Below are positions 35,882-44,432 of a DNA stretch of 64,000 nucleotides, in pieces (positions within the stretch are counted from its first letter, which is position 1; each line of letters starts with the position of its first letter). Below the pieces are notes generated by a model. That model worked only from the letters and a program-made list of their open reading frames with translations, was not told where the DNA came from and ran no database searches. Position numbers and translations under genes: made by a program. The DNA is from Pseudomonas sp. CFBP13508 (GTDB taxonomy: Bacteria; Pseudomonadota; Gammaproteobacteria; Pseudomonadales; Pseudomonadaceae): assembly GCF_005233515.1 (NCBI RefSeq), contig NZ_QFZZ01000008.1, forward strand, positions 62,001-126,000, given 5' to 3'.

Positions 35882-38800
35882 TTGACCAATGTCACTCCGC
35901 CAGCCTCTGTGAGCAGCACCCCACCGGCGCCCGGCTCGCCCCTGCGCGGGACATTGAAGGGGGCGCTGGCCACCCTCGTGCTGTTATTGCTCGCGTTGCT
36001 GTTCTGGCAACTGCTCGATCAACTGCGTGAAACCCAGAAAAACCAGCGCCAGTACACCATCGATTACACCGCCGACCTCGCCGCTCAGGTCAGCCTGAAC
36101 ATGGCGCTGAATGCGCAAATCGCCCTCAATCTGCTACCGATCGTCGAACAACCGCAAACTGCCGACGAACAGCAGATGCTCCTGCGCAAACTGCAACGCT
36201 CGCTGCCCGACCTGCGCAGCATGGCCCTGCTCTCGCCCTCCGGCCGCATCATCAGCGACAGCGCCGCCGACAGCTCCGACGCCGATTACCTGACTGAACT
36301 GGTGCGCCGCAGCCGCGCCCAGGCGCATTACTTCAGCAATGCCGATGACGGCTCGGTAGTGCATCTGCTGCTGCATCAGGCCAGCGGCAGCAGTCGCGGT
36401 TACTGGGCCTTGCGCCTGACGCCAACCTTCTTCGACGCTCTGACCAAACAGGACGCCACCACCCTGCGCCCGTTGTGGCTGGTGGAAAACCGCCTCAATC
36501 ACCAGATCATAAGCCGCGACGCTGCGCTGACGTCAGCCAAGGCCGGCGTGCTGACCCCGGACGATGTGGCGAACACCGTGCTGACCGTGCCGCTGAGCAG
36601 CAGCGACTGGCAACTGCGCGGGCTGTTCGACCGCCAGCGCGTACTGGAAGAATTGCTGCCGGCGTTCATCGGCAAATGCCTGCTCGGCCTGGCGTTCTCG
36701 ATGCTGCCGGTGATCGCCCTGCTGAACATGCGTCGGCGTCAGCGCCAGGTGCATGAAGGCCGGCGGCGTTATCAGGATATTTTCGAAGGCACCGGCGTGG
36801 CCTTGTGCGTGCTTGACCTGTCTGGGCTCAAGCAGATGTTCGACAAGGTGCAGATCCAGACCAGCGACCAGCTCGAGGCCTGGCTCGACCAACCGCAGCA
36901 GCGCCAGCAACTGCTCGGGGAAATGCGCGTCACCGAGGTCAATCAGGTCGCCCTGCAACTGCTCGATGTGCACTCCTGCGACGATGCCTGGCAGTTGCTG
37001 ATCGACGGCCAGCGCCACCCGCAGTGCGCGATCGGTCAGCAGATCCTCGACGCCGTCCTGCAACAGCAGAAACAGCTGGAACTGGAAATCAAACTGCCCA
37101 ACAGCAACGGTCGCGATCAGCACCTGTGGATGGTCCTGCGCCTGCCGAGCGAGCAGCACGACTATAAAGCGGTGATTCTCAGCATCAACGACATCACCAG
37201 TCGCAAGCTGATCGAGTTGTCGTTGCTGGAGCGCGAAGGTTTCTGGTCGGACGTGGTGCGCACCGTACCGGATCATCTGTATGTGCAGGACGTGATCAGC
37301 CAGCGGATGATTTTCAGCAACCACCACCTCGGCCAGACCCTGGGCTACAACCGTACTGAACTGCATCAGATGGGCGAGTACTTCTGGGAAATCCTTCTGC
37401 ACCCGGAAGACGCCGACTATTACCATCGTTCGCGACAGTTGCAGCGTCACGCCGGTTACAGCCAATTGTTGCAATGCCAATTGCGCTTCCGCCATCGCGA
37501 TGGCAAGTGGCGGCGCTTCGATATCCGTGAACAGGCGCTGGCGCGGGACAAGCACGATCAAGTCACGCGCATCATCGGCGTGGCCAAGGACATCACCGAA
37601 CAGATCGAGGCGAGCGAATCGCTGCGTGACAGCGAGCAGCGCTACCGCATGCTCGCCGAGAGCATCAGCGACGTGATTTTCTCCACCGACAGCAAGCTAT
37701 CGCTGAACTACGTCAGCCCGTCGGTGCAGGCGGTGCTCGGTTACAACGCCGAATGGATTTTCCAGAACGGCTGGCAATCGATCATCGCCAATCCCGGGCA
37801 ACTGAACGGCATTCATGTGCTGATGGACCGCGTCAGCAAGGCGCTGGACAAGCCCGAGCAACTGGCATTGCTGCGCAGTCAGGTGCAAACGCAGCTGTTC
37901 CTCTTCGATTGCCTGCGCGCCGACGGCCGCAAGATTCCGATCGAACTGCGCCTGGTGCTGGTGTGGGACGAACACGGCGCGTTCGAAGGCGTGCTCGGCG
38001 TTGGTCGCGATATCAGCCAGCAGCGCCGTGCCGAAAAAGATTTGCGCATGGCCGCCACGGTATTCGAGCACTCGACTTCGGCGATCCTGATCACCGACCC
38101 CGCTGGGTACATCGTCCAGGCCAACGAAGCGTTCAGTCGGGTCAGCGGCTACAGCGTCGGCGAAGTCCTCGATCAATTGCCGAACATGCTCACCGTCGAC
38201 GAGCAGCAGGACGCGCACTTGCGCTACGTGCTCAAGCAGTTGCACGAGCACAGCACCTGGGAAGGCGAAGTGTGGATGAAGCGCCGTAACGGCGAGCATT
38301 ACCCCGCTTGGGTCGGCATTACTGCCGTGCTCGACGACGAGGGCGATCTGGCCAGTTACGTGTGTTTCTTCAGCGACATCAGCGAGCGCAAGGCCAGCGA
38401 GCAGCGCATTCACCGCCTCGCCTATTACGACGCCCTCACCCACCTGCCGAACCGCACGCTGTTCCAGGATCGTCTGCACACCGCGCTGCAAGCGGCCGAA
38501 CGGCAGAAGTCGTGGGTGGTGCTGATGTTCCTCGACCTCGACCGTTTCAAACCGATCAACGACTCCCTCGGCCACGCCGCCGGCGACCGCATGCTCAAGG
38601 ACATGGCCACGCGCCTGCTGGCCTGCGTCGATGACGACGACACTGTGGCGCGCATGGGCGGCGACGAATTCACCCTGCTGCTGCAGCATCGCTCCAACCG
38701 CGAACTGGCGCTGAACCGGGCGATTCACGTGGCCGAGCAGATTCTCGCCAGCCTGGTGCGGCCGTTCGTGCTCGAGGGCCGCGAGTTTTTCGTCACCGCC

Positions 38801-39730
38801 AGTATCGGCATCGCCCTGAGTCCGCAGGACGGCAATGAACTCAGCCAGTTGATGAAAAACGCCGACACGGCGATGTACCACGCCAAGGAACGCGGCAAGA
38901 ACAACTTCCAGTTCTATCAGGCCGACATGAACGCCAGTGCGCTGGAGCGTCTGGAACTGGAAAGCGATCTGCGCCATGCGCTGGAGCAGAACGAATTCGT
39001 CCTGTATTACCAGCCGCAGTTCAGCGGCGACGGCAAGCGCCTGACCGGCGCTGAAGCGCTGCTGCGCTGGCGCCATCCGCGTCGTGGGCTGGTGCCGCCG
39101 GGGGATTTCATTCCGGTGCTGGAAGAGCTCGGTCTGGTGGTGGACGTTGGCGACTGGGTCATCAGCGAGGCCTGTCGACAGCTGAAAACCTGGCACCAGC
39201 AACGGGTGCGGGTGCCGAAGGTGTCGGTGAACATTTCCGCACGGCAGTTCTCCGACGGCCAGTTGGGCACGCGAATCGCGACGATCCTGCGCGAAACCGG
39301 CCTGCCGCCGGCGTGTCTGGAGCTGGAACTGACCGAAAGCATCCTGATGCGCGAAGTCAGCGAGGCGATGCAGATTCTTGCCGGGCTGAAAAACCTCGGC
39401 CTGAGCATCGCAGTCGATGACTTCGGCACCGGTTATTCATCGCTGAACTACCTCAAGCAATTCCCGATCGACGTGCTGAAGATCGACCGTACTTTCGTCG
39501 ACGGCCTGCCGTCCGGCGAACAGGACGCGCAGATCGCCCGGGCGATCATCGCCATGGCCCACAGCTTGAACCTGGCGGTGATCGCCGAGGGCGTGGAAAC
39601 CCATGAGCAACTGGACTTCCTGCGTGAGCATGGCTGCGATGAAGTGCAGGGATATCTGTTCGGCCGGCCGATGCCGGCGGGACGGTTTGAAGCGCAGTTC
39701 AGCAATGACGCGCTGTTCATGTTCGACTGA
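35882..39730 (+). CDS. morA: Membrane PAS-GGDEF-EAL c-di-GMP regulator MorA
   Basis: The protein has 1282 residues. The start is TTG at 35882, with AGGA seven bases upstream; GTG at 35909 is an alternative. Helices at about 30-47 and 266-284 flank a periplasmic sensor region. PAS-like segments follow at about 290-450, 450-575, 580-715 and 720-840. The GGDEF domain has GGDEF at 926-930, and the RxxD inhibitory site is not present (D917xxD920). The EAL domain has EAL at 1058-1060 plus NISARQF, ELTES, DDFGTG and KIDRTF, all canonical for an active phosphodiesterase. The ettA-morA-glyA neighbourhood supports MorA, which controls flagellar timing and biofilm in pseudomonads. Confidence 0.9.
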   Translation: MTNVTPPASVSSTPPAPGSPLRGTLKGALATLVLLLLALLFWQLLDQLRETQKNQRQYTIDYTADLAAQVSLNMALNAQIALNLLPIVEQPQTADEQQMLLRKLQRSLPDLRSMALLSPSGRIISDSAADSSDADYLTELVRRSRAQAHYFSNADDGSVVHLLLHQASGSSRGYWALRLTPTFFDALTKQDATTLRPLWLVENRLNHQIISRDAALTSAKAGVLTPDDVANTVLTVPLSSSDWQLRGLFDRQRVLEELLPAFIGKCLLGLAFSMLPVIALLNMRRRQRQVHEGRRRYQDIFEGTGVALCVLDLSGLKQMFDKVQIQTSDQLEAWLDQPQQRQQLLGEMRVTEVNQVALQLLDVHSCDDAWQLLIDGQRHPQCAIGQQILDAVLQQQKQLELEIKLPNSNGRDQHLWMVLRLPSEQHDYKAVILSINDITSRKLIELSLLEREGFWSDVVRTVPDHLYVQDVISQRMIFSNHHLGQTLGYNRTELHQMGEYFWEILLHPEDADYYHRSRQLQRHAGYSQLLQCQLRFRHRDGKWRRFDIREQALARDKHDQVTRIIGVAKDITEQIEASESLRDSEQRYRMLAESISDVIFSTDSKLSLNYVSPSVQAVLGYNAEWIFQNGWQSIIANPGQLNGIHVLMDRVSKALDKPEQLALLRSQVQTQLFLFDCLRADGRKIPIELRLVLVWDEHGAFEGVLGVGRDISQQRRAEKDLRMAATVFEHSTSAILITDPAGYIVQANEAFSRVSGYSVGEVLDQLPNMLTVDEQQDAHLRYVLKQLHEHSTWEGEVWMKRRNGEHYPAWVGITAVLDDEGDLASYVCFFSDISERKASEQRIHRLAYYDALTHLPNRTLFQDRLHTALQAAERQKSWVVLMFLDLDRFKPINDSLGHAAGDRMLKDMATRLLACVDDDDTVARMGGDEFTLLLQHRSNRELALNRAIHVAEQILASLVRPFVLEGREFFVTASIGIALSPQDGNELSQLMKNADTAMYHAKERGKNNFQFYQADMNASALERLELESDLRHALEQNEFVLYYQPQFSGDGKRLTGAEALLRWRHPRRGLVPPGDFIPVLEELGLVVDVGDWVISEACRQLKTWHQQRVRVPKVSVNISARQFSDGQLGTRIATILRETGLPPACLELELTESILMREVSEAMQILAGLKNLGLSIAVDDFGTGYSSLNYLKQFPIDVLKIDRTFVDGLPSGEQDAQIARAIIAMAHSLNLAVIAEGVETHEQLDFLREHGCDEVQGYLFGRPMPAGRFEAQFSNDALFMFD

Positions 39731-39745
39731 AGATTTGCGGCGCGG

Positions 39746-39816
39746 CCTTCGCGAGCAGGCTCGCTCCCACAGGGGAATGCATTTCACATGTGGGAGCGAG
39801 CCTGCTCGCGAAGGGG
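39746..39816. repeat. REP doublet in outward order
   Basis: Here the arm ending CTCGCTCCCACAG comes first and TGTGGGAGCGAGCCTGCTCG second, the reverse of a REPIN, with an 18-nt spacer. It lies between morA and glyA. Confidence 0.85.
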
Positions 39817-39945
39817 CCGGGAAAAGCACCGCACATCTGTCATGAACGCCACTTGTCTGCGACATGACGTCGTTTCATATGTCATCCAAAAGCGGTTGGG
39901 TTAGAATGCCCCCCTTTTCTGCCCCCCCGATCCTTGAGGACCGCC

Positions 39946-41199
39946 ATGTTCAGCCGTGATTTGACTATTGCCAAGTACGACGCCGACCTTTTTGCCGCCA
40001 TGGAGCAAGAAGCTCAGCGTCAGGAAGAACACATTGAGCTGATCGCTTCGGAAAACTACACCAGCCCAGCGGTGATGGAAGCTCAAGGCTCGGTCCTGAC
40101 CAACAAGTACGCCGAAGGCTATCCGGGCAAGCGTTACTACGGTGGTTGCGAATATGTGGACGTGGTTGAACAACTGGCCATCGACCGCGCCAAGGAACTG
40201 TTCGGCGCCGACTACGCCAACGTTCAGCCGCACGCCGGTTCGCAAGCCAACGCCGCTGTTTACCTGGCTCTGCTGCAAGGTGGCGACACCATTCTGGGCA
40301 TGAGCCTGGCCCATGGTGGTCACCTGACCCACGGCGCCAGCGTTTCCTCCTCGGGCAAGCTGTACAACGCCGTTCAATACGGTATCGATGCCAACGGCCT
40401 GATCGACTACGACGAAGTCGAGCGCCTGGCAGTCGAGCACAAGCCGAAGATGATCGTTGCCGGTTTCTCTGCCTACTCGCAGATCCTCGACTTCCCGCGC
40501 TTCCGCGAAATCGCTGACAAGGTCGGCGCTTACCTGTTCGTCGACATGGCTCACGTCGCCGGTCTGGTTGCCGCTGGTGTCTATCCGAACCCGGTGCCGT
40601 TCGCTGACGTCGTGACCACCACCACCCACAAGACCCTGCGCGGTCCACGTGGCGGTCTGATCCTGGCTCGCGCCAACGCCGAGATCGAGAAGAAGCTCAA
40701 CTCCGCAGTATTCCCGGGCGCCCAGGGTGGTCCGCTGGAGCACGTGATCGCCGCCAAGGCAATCTGCTTCAAGGAAGCGCTGCAGCCTGAGTTCAAGGCT
40801 TACCAGGAACAAGTGGTGAAGAATGCTCAGGCCATGGCCGAAGTGTTCATCGCGCGCGGTTTCGACGTAGTGTCCGGCGGTACCAAGAACCACCTGTTCC
40901 TGCTGTCGCTGATCAAGCAGGACATCTCCGGTAAAGACGCCGACGCCGCACTGGGCAAAGCGTTCATCACCGTGAACAAGAACTCGGTGCCTAACGATCC
41001 ACGCTCGCCGTTCGTCACCTCCGGCCTGCGCTTCGGTACTCCGGCTGTGACCACTCGCGGTTTCAAAGAGGCTGAGTGCAAAGAGCTGGCCGGCTGGATC
41101 TGCGACATCCTGGCTGACCTGAACAACGAAGCGGTGATCGACACCGTTCGTGAAAAAGTCAAAGCCATCTGCAAGAAACTGCCGGTGTACGGCGCTTGA
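39946..41199 (+). CDS. glyA: Serine hydroxymethyltransferase
   Basis: The gene encodes 417 residues from the ATG at 39946 (MFSRDLTIAKYDADLFAAME) with GAGGA upstream. The PLP lysine is in TTTTHKTLRGPRGG, and the segments HIELIASENYTSP and LRFGTPAVTTRG are typical. It interconverts serine and glycine while loading tetrahydrofolate with a one-carbon unit. The start extended to 39934 adds four residues and lacks a good ribosome-binding site. Pseudomonads often carry more than one glyA; this one is next to morA as PA4602 is. Confidence 0.97.
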   Translation: MFSRDLTIAKYDADLFAAMEQEAQRQEEHIELIASENYTSPAVMEAQGSVLTNKYAEGYPGKRYYGGCEYVDVVEQLAIDRAKELFGADYANVQPHAGSQANAAVYLALLQGGDTILGMSLAHGGHLTHGASVSSSGKLYNAVQYGIDANGLIDYDEVERLAVEHKPKMIVAGFSAYSQILDFPRFREIADKVGAYLFVDMAHVAGLVAAGVYPNPVPFADVVTTTTHKTLRGPRGGLILARANAEIEKKLNSAVFPGAQGGPLEHVIAAKAICFKEALQPEFKAYQEQVVKNAQAMAEVFIARGFDVVSGGTKNHLFLLSLIKQDISGKDADAALGKAFITVNKNSVPNDPRSPFVTSGLRFGTPAVTTRGFKEAECKELAGWICDILADLNNEAVIDTVREKVKAICKKLPVYGA

Positions 41200-41222
41200 T
41201 GCGACGATAAACCCGCAGCATG

Positions 41223-41255
41223 AAAAACCGGCCAAGTGATTGGCCGGTTTTTTTT
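41223..41255 (+). terminator. Rho-independent terminator of glyA
   Basis: The stem AACCGGCCA/TGGCCGGTT has a short loop and is followed by a run of eight T residues. Confidence 0.9.
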
Positions 41256-41267
41256 CGTCTGAATGAA

Positions 41268-41345
41268 AGATCAAAAGATCGCAGCCTTCGGCAGCTCCTA
41301 CAGGGAGATCGCATTTCAGATGTGAGAGCTGTCGGAGGCTGCGAC
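41268..41345. repeat. Third intergenic repeat family, degenerate copy
   Basis: The sequence GATCGCAGCCTTCGGCAGCT with its flanks is followed by a degenerate inverse copy (GAGCTGTCGGAGGCTGCGAC). A better-preserved inverted pair lies at 48386-48471. Confidence 0.7.
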
Positions 41346-41360
41346 ATTTGCTGCTGGACC

Positions 41361-41375
41361 ACCGGTCAGACCGGT
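41361..41375 (+). promoter_or_regulatory. Putative FadR/GntR-family operator 1 before dctA
   Basis: ACCGGTCAGACCGGT contains the dyad CCGGT-CAG-ACCGG, fitting the GGTnnnACC core bound by regulators such as LldR and PdhR. It lies 154 bp upstream of the dctA ATG. Confidence 0.45.
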
Positions 41376-41445
41376 CATGCCAATTTCATGATTCCCACTT
41401 GTAATCAGGAAAAACCCAAGCCTAGACTGCGCCTGCACTGGACAT

Positions 41446-41459
41446 ACCGGTAAGACCAC
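41446..41459 (+). promoter_or_regulatory. Putative FadR/GntR-family operator 2 before dctA
   Basis: ACCGGTAAGACCAC has the same GGTnnnACC core (GGT at 41449, ACC at 41455) and lies 70 bp upstream of the dctA ATG. The outer bases are less symmetrical than in site 1. Confidence 0.4.
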
Positions 41460-41528
41460 AATAATTAAGTCCTGAATCCGCTGCGCCACGCGTACGGCAG
41501 CCAGGACACCGACCCAGGATTTCCTCCC

Positions 41529-42842
41529 ATGCTCAGATGGTGCTCGCGCTCAATCTTCCTTCAAGTGGTTCTCGGACTGATGCTCGGCATCGTCTGCGGG
41601 CTGACCCTTCCTGAATACTCCGCCCAGCTGAAACCGCTCGGCGATGGCTTCATCAAATTGATCAAGATGCTCATTGGCCTGATCGTGTTCTGCGTGGTGG
41701 TCAGCGGCATCAGCGGCGCGGGCGATCTGAAGAAGGTCGGGCGCATCGGCCTCAAGTCGGTGATCTATTTCGAAGTGCTGACCACCATCGCTCTGGTGAT
41801 CGGTCTGGTGTTCGCCTTTAGCACCGGCATTGGCAGCGGCGCGAACATTCATCTGGAGCAGCTCTCCAGCGCCGACATGGGCGACCTCGCCGAGCGCGGC
41901 CAGCACATGCACACCACCACGCAATTTCTGATGGACCTGATCCCGACCTCGGTGATCGGCGCCTTCGCTGACAACAATATTCTGCAAGTGCTGCTGTTTT
42001 CGGTGCTGTTCGGCAGTGCGCTGAATCTGGTTGGCGAGGCCGCTTCCGGGATTTCGCGGCTGATCAACGAACTCAGCCATGTGATCTTCCGCATCATGGG
42101 CATGATCGTGCGTCTGGCGCCGATCGGCGTGTTCGGCGCCATCGCCTTCACCACCAGCAAATATGGCCTGGATTCGCTGCAGCACCTGGGCAGTCTGGTG
42201 GGTCTGTTCTACCTGACCTGCGTCGCCTTCGTCGCGCTGATCCTCGGTCTGGTGATGCGCGTCTCCGGTCTGCGCATGTGGCCGCTGCTCAAGTACCTGC
42301 GTGAAGAACTGCTGATCGTCATGGGCACTGCCTCTTCCGACGCCGTGCTGCCGCAGATCATGCGCAAGCTCGAACATCTCGGCATCGGCAGCTCCACGGT
42401 CGGCCTGGTGATCCCGACCGGGTATTCGTTCAACCTCGACGGTTTCTCGATTTACCTGACCCTGGCCATCGTGTTCATTGCCAACGCCACCGGCACGCCA
42501 CTGGCGATGACCGACTTGCTGACCATCCTGCTGGTGTCGCTGATTACCTCCAAAGGCGCTCACGGCATTCCCGGTTCGGCGCTGGTGATTCTCGCCGCGA
42601 CGCTGACGGCGATCCCGGCGATTCCCGTAGTCGGTCTGGTGCTGGTGTTGGCCGTGGACTGGTTCATGGGCATCGGCCGCGCTCTGACCAATCTGATCGG
42701 CAACTGCGTCGCCACCGTGGCCATCGCCCGCTGGGAAAAGGACATCGACGTGCAGCGCGCCAACAAAGTGCTCAACGGCGAACAGGGGTATAACTTTCAA
42801 CCGCGAAAAACCGTCGCTCAGGCGGCGGCCAAAGAATTTTGA
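41529..42842 (+). CDS. dctA: DctA-type C4-dicarboxylate/proton symporter (DAACS family)
   Basis: The 437-residue membrane protein has DAACS signatures MLIGLIVFCVVVSGIS, ASSDAVLPQIMRKLEHLG, PTGYSFNLDGFSIYLTLAIV and SKGAHGIPGSALVIL. The family imports succinate, fumarate and malate, and close relatives import glutamate/aspartate. The HP1 serine string is replaced by GTASSDAVLP, typical of DctA. Two GntR-family genes follow directly, which suggests local transcriptional control rather than the RpoN-DctB/DctD system. I saw no convincing -24/-12 promoter. Confidence 0.88.
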   Translation: MLRWCSRSIFLQVVLGLMLGIVCGLTLPEYSAQLKPLGDGFIKLIKMLIGLIVFCVVVSGISGAGDLKKVGRIGLKSVIYFEVLTTIALVIGLVFAFSTGIGSGANIHLEQLSSADMGDLAERGQHMHTTTQFLMDLIPTSVIGAFADNNILQVLLFSVLFGSALNLVGEAASGISRLINELSHVIFRIMGMIVRLAPIGVFGAIAFTTSKYGLDSLQHLGSLVGLFYLTCVAFVALILGLVMRVSGLRMWPLLKYLREELLIVMGTASSDAVLPQIMRKLEHLGIGSSTVGLVIPTGYSFNLDGFSIYLTLAIVFIANATGTPLAMTDLLTILLVSLITSKGAHGIPGSALVILAATLTAIPAIPVVGLVLVLAVDWFMGIGRALTNLIGNCVATVAIARWEKDIDVQRANKVLNGEQGYNFQPRKTVAQAAAKEF

Positions 42843-42891
42843 ATGAGTGCCGTGCCTGCCAATGCGCAGGCACGGCGCCGGGAGCCAATAC

Positions 42892-43596
42892 GTGATTACA
42901 ACGTCAACCGTCGTCAACTCAGTGGTGGAAAAACTCCGCGCCGCGTTGGCCCGTGGCCAGTGGCGCACAGGCGACATGCTGCCGGGCCAGCGCGAGCTGG
43001 CCGAACAACTGGGCATCAGCCGGCCAAGCCTGCGCGAAGCGGTGATCGTCCTCGAAACCCTCGGCCTGGTGCGCTCGATGCCGGGCAAAGGCGTGATCGT
43101 CCTCGATGCGCAACTCAGCGACAGCCAGAGCCACGACAGCGCAGTCGCCGGGGCCAGTCTCGAAGACGTGCTGCAACTGCGCTACACCCTTGAGCCGTTC
43201 ATCGTCGGTCTGGTTGCACAATCGATCAGCAGCAAGGAAGTCGGCCAGTTGCGCCTGACCCTGATGGACATGCGCGAAGCCCTCGAGGCCGGTGACAGCG
43301 AAGCCGGGGTCAGCGCCTACATCGCCTTCCACGAAGAACTGTTCACGCTGACCTCGAACCCGATTTTCCAGAGCGTGGTACAGCAGACCAGCAACGCCCT
43401 CAAGCAAAGCGCCGAAGTGTTGCGCAATTCCCCGGAACATCTGGCCGAACGCCTCGAAGAAAACGAAGCCGTGGTCCGCGCGATCCGCAGCAAGAACAGC
43501 GCCCAGGCCAGCGCCGAAATGCGTCGGCACATCCTGCGCGAAGGCCAGCGCATGGGCGTTGAGCTGAACATCCCGGACGACAACCTGCCCACCTGA
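42892..43596 (+). CDS. FadR-subfamily GntR transcriptional regulator
   Basis: The gene encodes 234 residues from a GTG at 42892 with GGGAG eight bases upstream. The N-terminal winged helix is LPGQRELAEQLGISRPSLRE and the FCD ligand domain is helical, with HEELFTLTSNPIF and the late MRRHILREGQ. The FCD domain usually binds a metal and an organic acid. It lies 49 bp after dctA and probably controls it; the GGTnnnACC sites upstream of dctA fit its class. An upstream open frame from 42847 adds 15 unlikely residues. Confidence 0.87.
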   Translation: MITTSTVVNSVVEKLRAALARGQWRTGDMLPGQRELAEQLGISRPSLREAVIVLETLGLVRSMPGKGVIVLDAQLSDSQSHDSAVAGASLEDVLQLRYTLEPFIVGLVAQSISSKEVGQLRLTLMDMREALEAGDSEAGVSAYIAFHEELFTLTSNPIFQSVVQQTSNALKQSAEVLRNSPEHLAERLEENEAVVRAIRSKNSAQASAEMRRHILREGQRMGVELNIPDDNLPT

Positions 43597-43614
43597 TTTG
43601 CCAGGAGAACGGCC

Positions 43615-44319
43615 ATGAACAGTTTCGCTTCAGCGTCCCACGCGCAATCGACCGCCCTGCCCGTCTCTCGCCTGGGCACGCCGACGGAAGATCTGTATCC
43701 GCGACTGCTCGATGCGATCCTCGAGCAGCGTATCGATGAAGACAGCCGGTTCACCGAGGACAGTCTGAAGGCGATGTTCAATTCCAGCCGTGCCGATGTG
43801 CGGCGGGTGCTGACGCAGTTGTGTCATGAACAGATCGTGGTATTGCGCGCCAATCATCGGCCGCGAGTGGCGGCGCCGGACCGGGAATTGATTCGGCAGA
43901 CCTTGCATGCGCGGCGGCTGGCTGAGAACACCTTGGTGCGGTTGGCCTGTCAGCGTCCGCGTGCAGATCAACTGACTGGCCTGCGCACGTTGATCGAACG
44001 TGAGAAGCGCGCCATCGAGCAGGATCGGCGCGGAGCGGCGATTCGATTGTCGGGTGAGTTTCATCTGCAGTTGGCGCGGATGGCGGGAAATTTGCCGCTG
44101 GCGCATTTTCTGCGCAGTCTGGTGCCGCTGACGTCGTTGGCGATTGCGCGAAGTCAGTGTTCGACGCGCAGTTGTTGCGCATGGCAGGAGCATTTGGCGC
44201 TGGTTGAGGTTGTGGAGCGAGGTGATGTTTCCAAGGCCGGCATGTTGATGAATCGGCATCTGGATCATCTTGAGCAGACGCTACTGGGTTCAGACCATGG
44301 GCATTGTGCTGTCGGCTAG
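43615..44319 (+). CDS. Second GntR-family transcriptional regulator
   Basis: The 234-residue protein has a winged helix at about residues 25-85 (DLYPRLLDAILEQRIDEDSR, MFNSSRADVRRVLTQL). An FCD-like domain follows, with FHLQLARMAGNLPLAHFLRS and a C-terminal MNRHLDHLEQTLL. The HTH departs from the FadR consensus and recognition may differ. It starts 18 bp after the preceding regulator and is likely in the same operon. Two adjacent GntR regulators behind one transporter is unusual; the second may serve another gene. Confidence 0.82.
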   Translation: MNSFASASHAQSTALPVSRLGTPTEDLYPRLLDAILEQRIDEDSRFTEDSLKAMFNSSRADVRRVLTQLCHEQIVVLRANHRPRVAAPDRELIRQTLHARRLAENTLVRLACQRPRADQLTGLRTLIEREKRAIEQDRRGAAIRLSGEFHLQLARMAGNLPLAHFLRSLVPLTSLAIARSQCSTRSCCAWQEHLALVEVVERGDVSKAGMLMNRHLDHLEQTLLGSDHGHCAVG

Positions 44320-44323
44320 ATCG

Positions 44324-44410
44324 CCTTCGCGAGCAGGCTCGCTCCCACAAAAGACCGCATTCTGTCAGGAGGAATGCAATCCTCTGTGGGAGCGAGCCTG
44401 CTCGCGAAGA
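44324..44410. repeat. REP doublet in outward order
   Basis: The arm CCTTCGCGAGCAGGCTCGCT comes first (44324) and TGTGGGAGCGAGCCTGCTCG second (from 44385), separated by 35 nt, as at 39746 but with a longer spacer. Confidence 0.83.
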
Positions 44411-44432
44411 GGCCCTCTGAGCTGTTGAAATA

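Larger units (their letters stand above)
41200..41528. other. Regulatory and repeat-bearing gap between glyA and dctA
   Basis: This 329-base gap contains the glyA terminator (41223), an inverted repeat of the AGGAGCTGCCGAAGGCTGCG family (41268), and two GGTnnnACC sites upstream of dctA (41361 and 41446). Confidence 0.6.
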
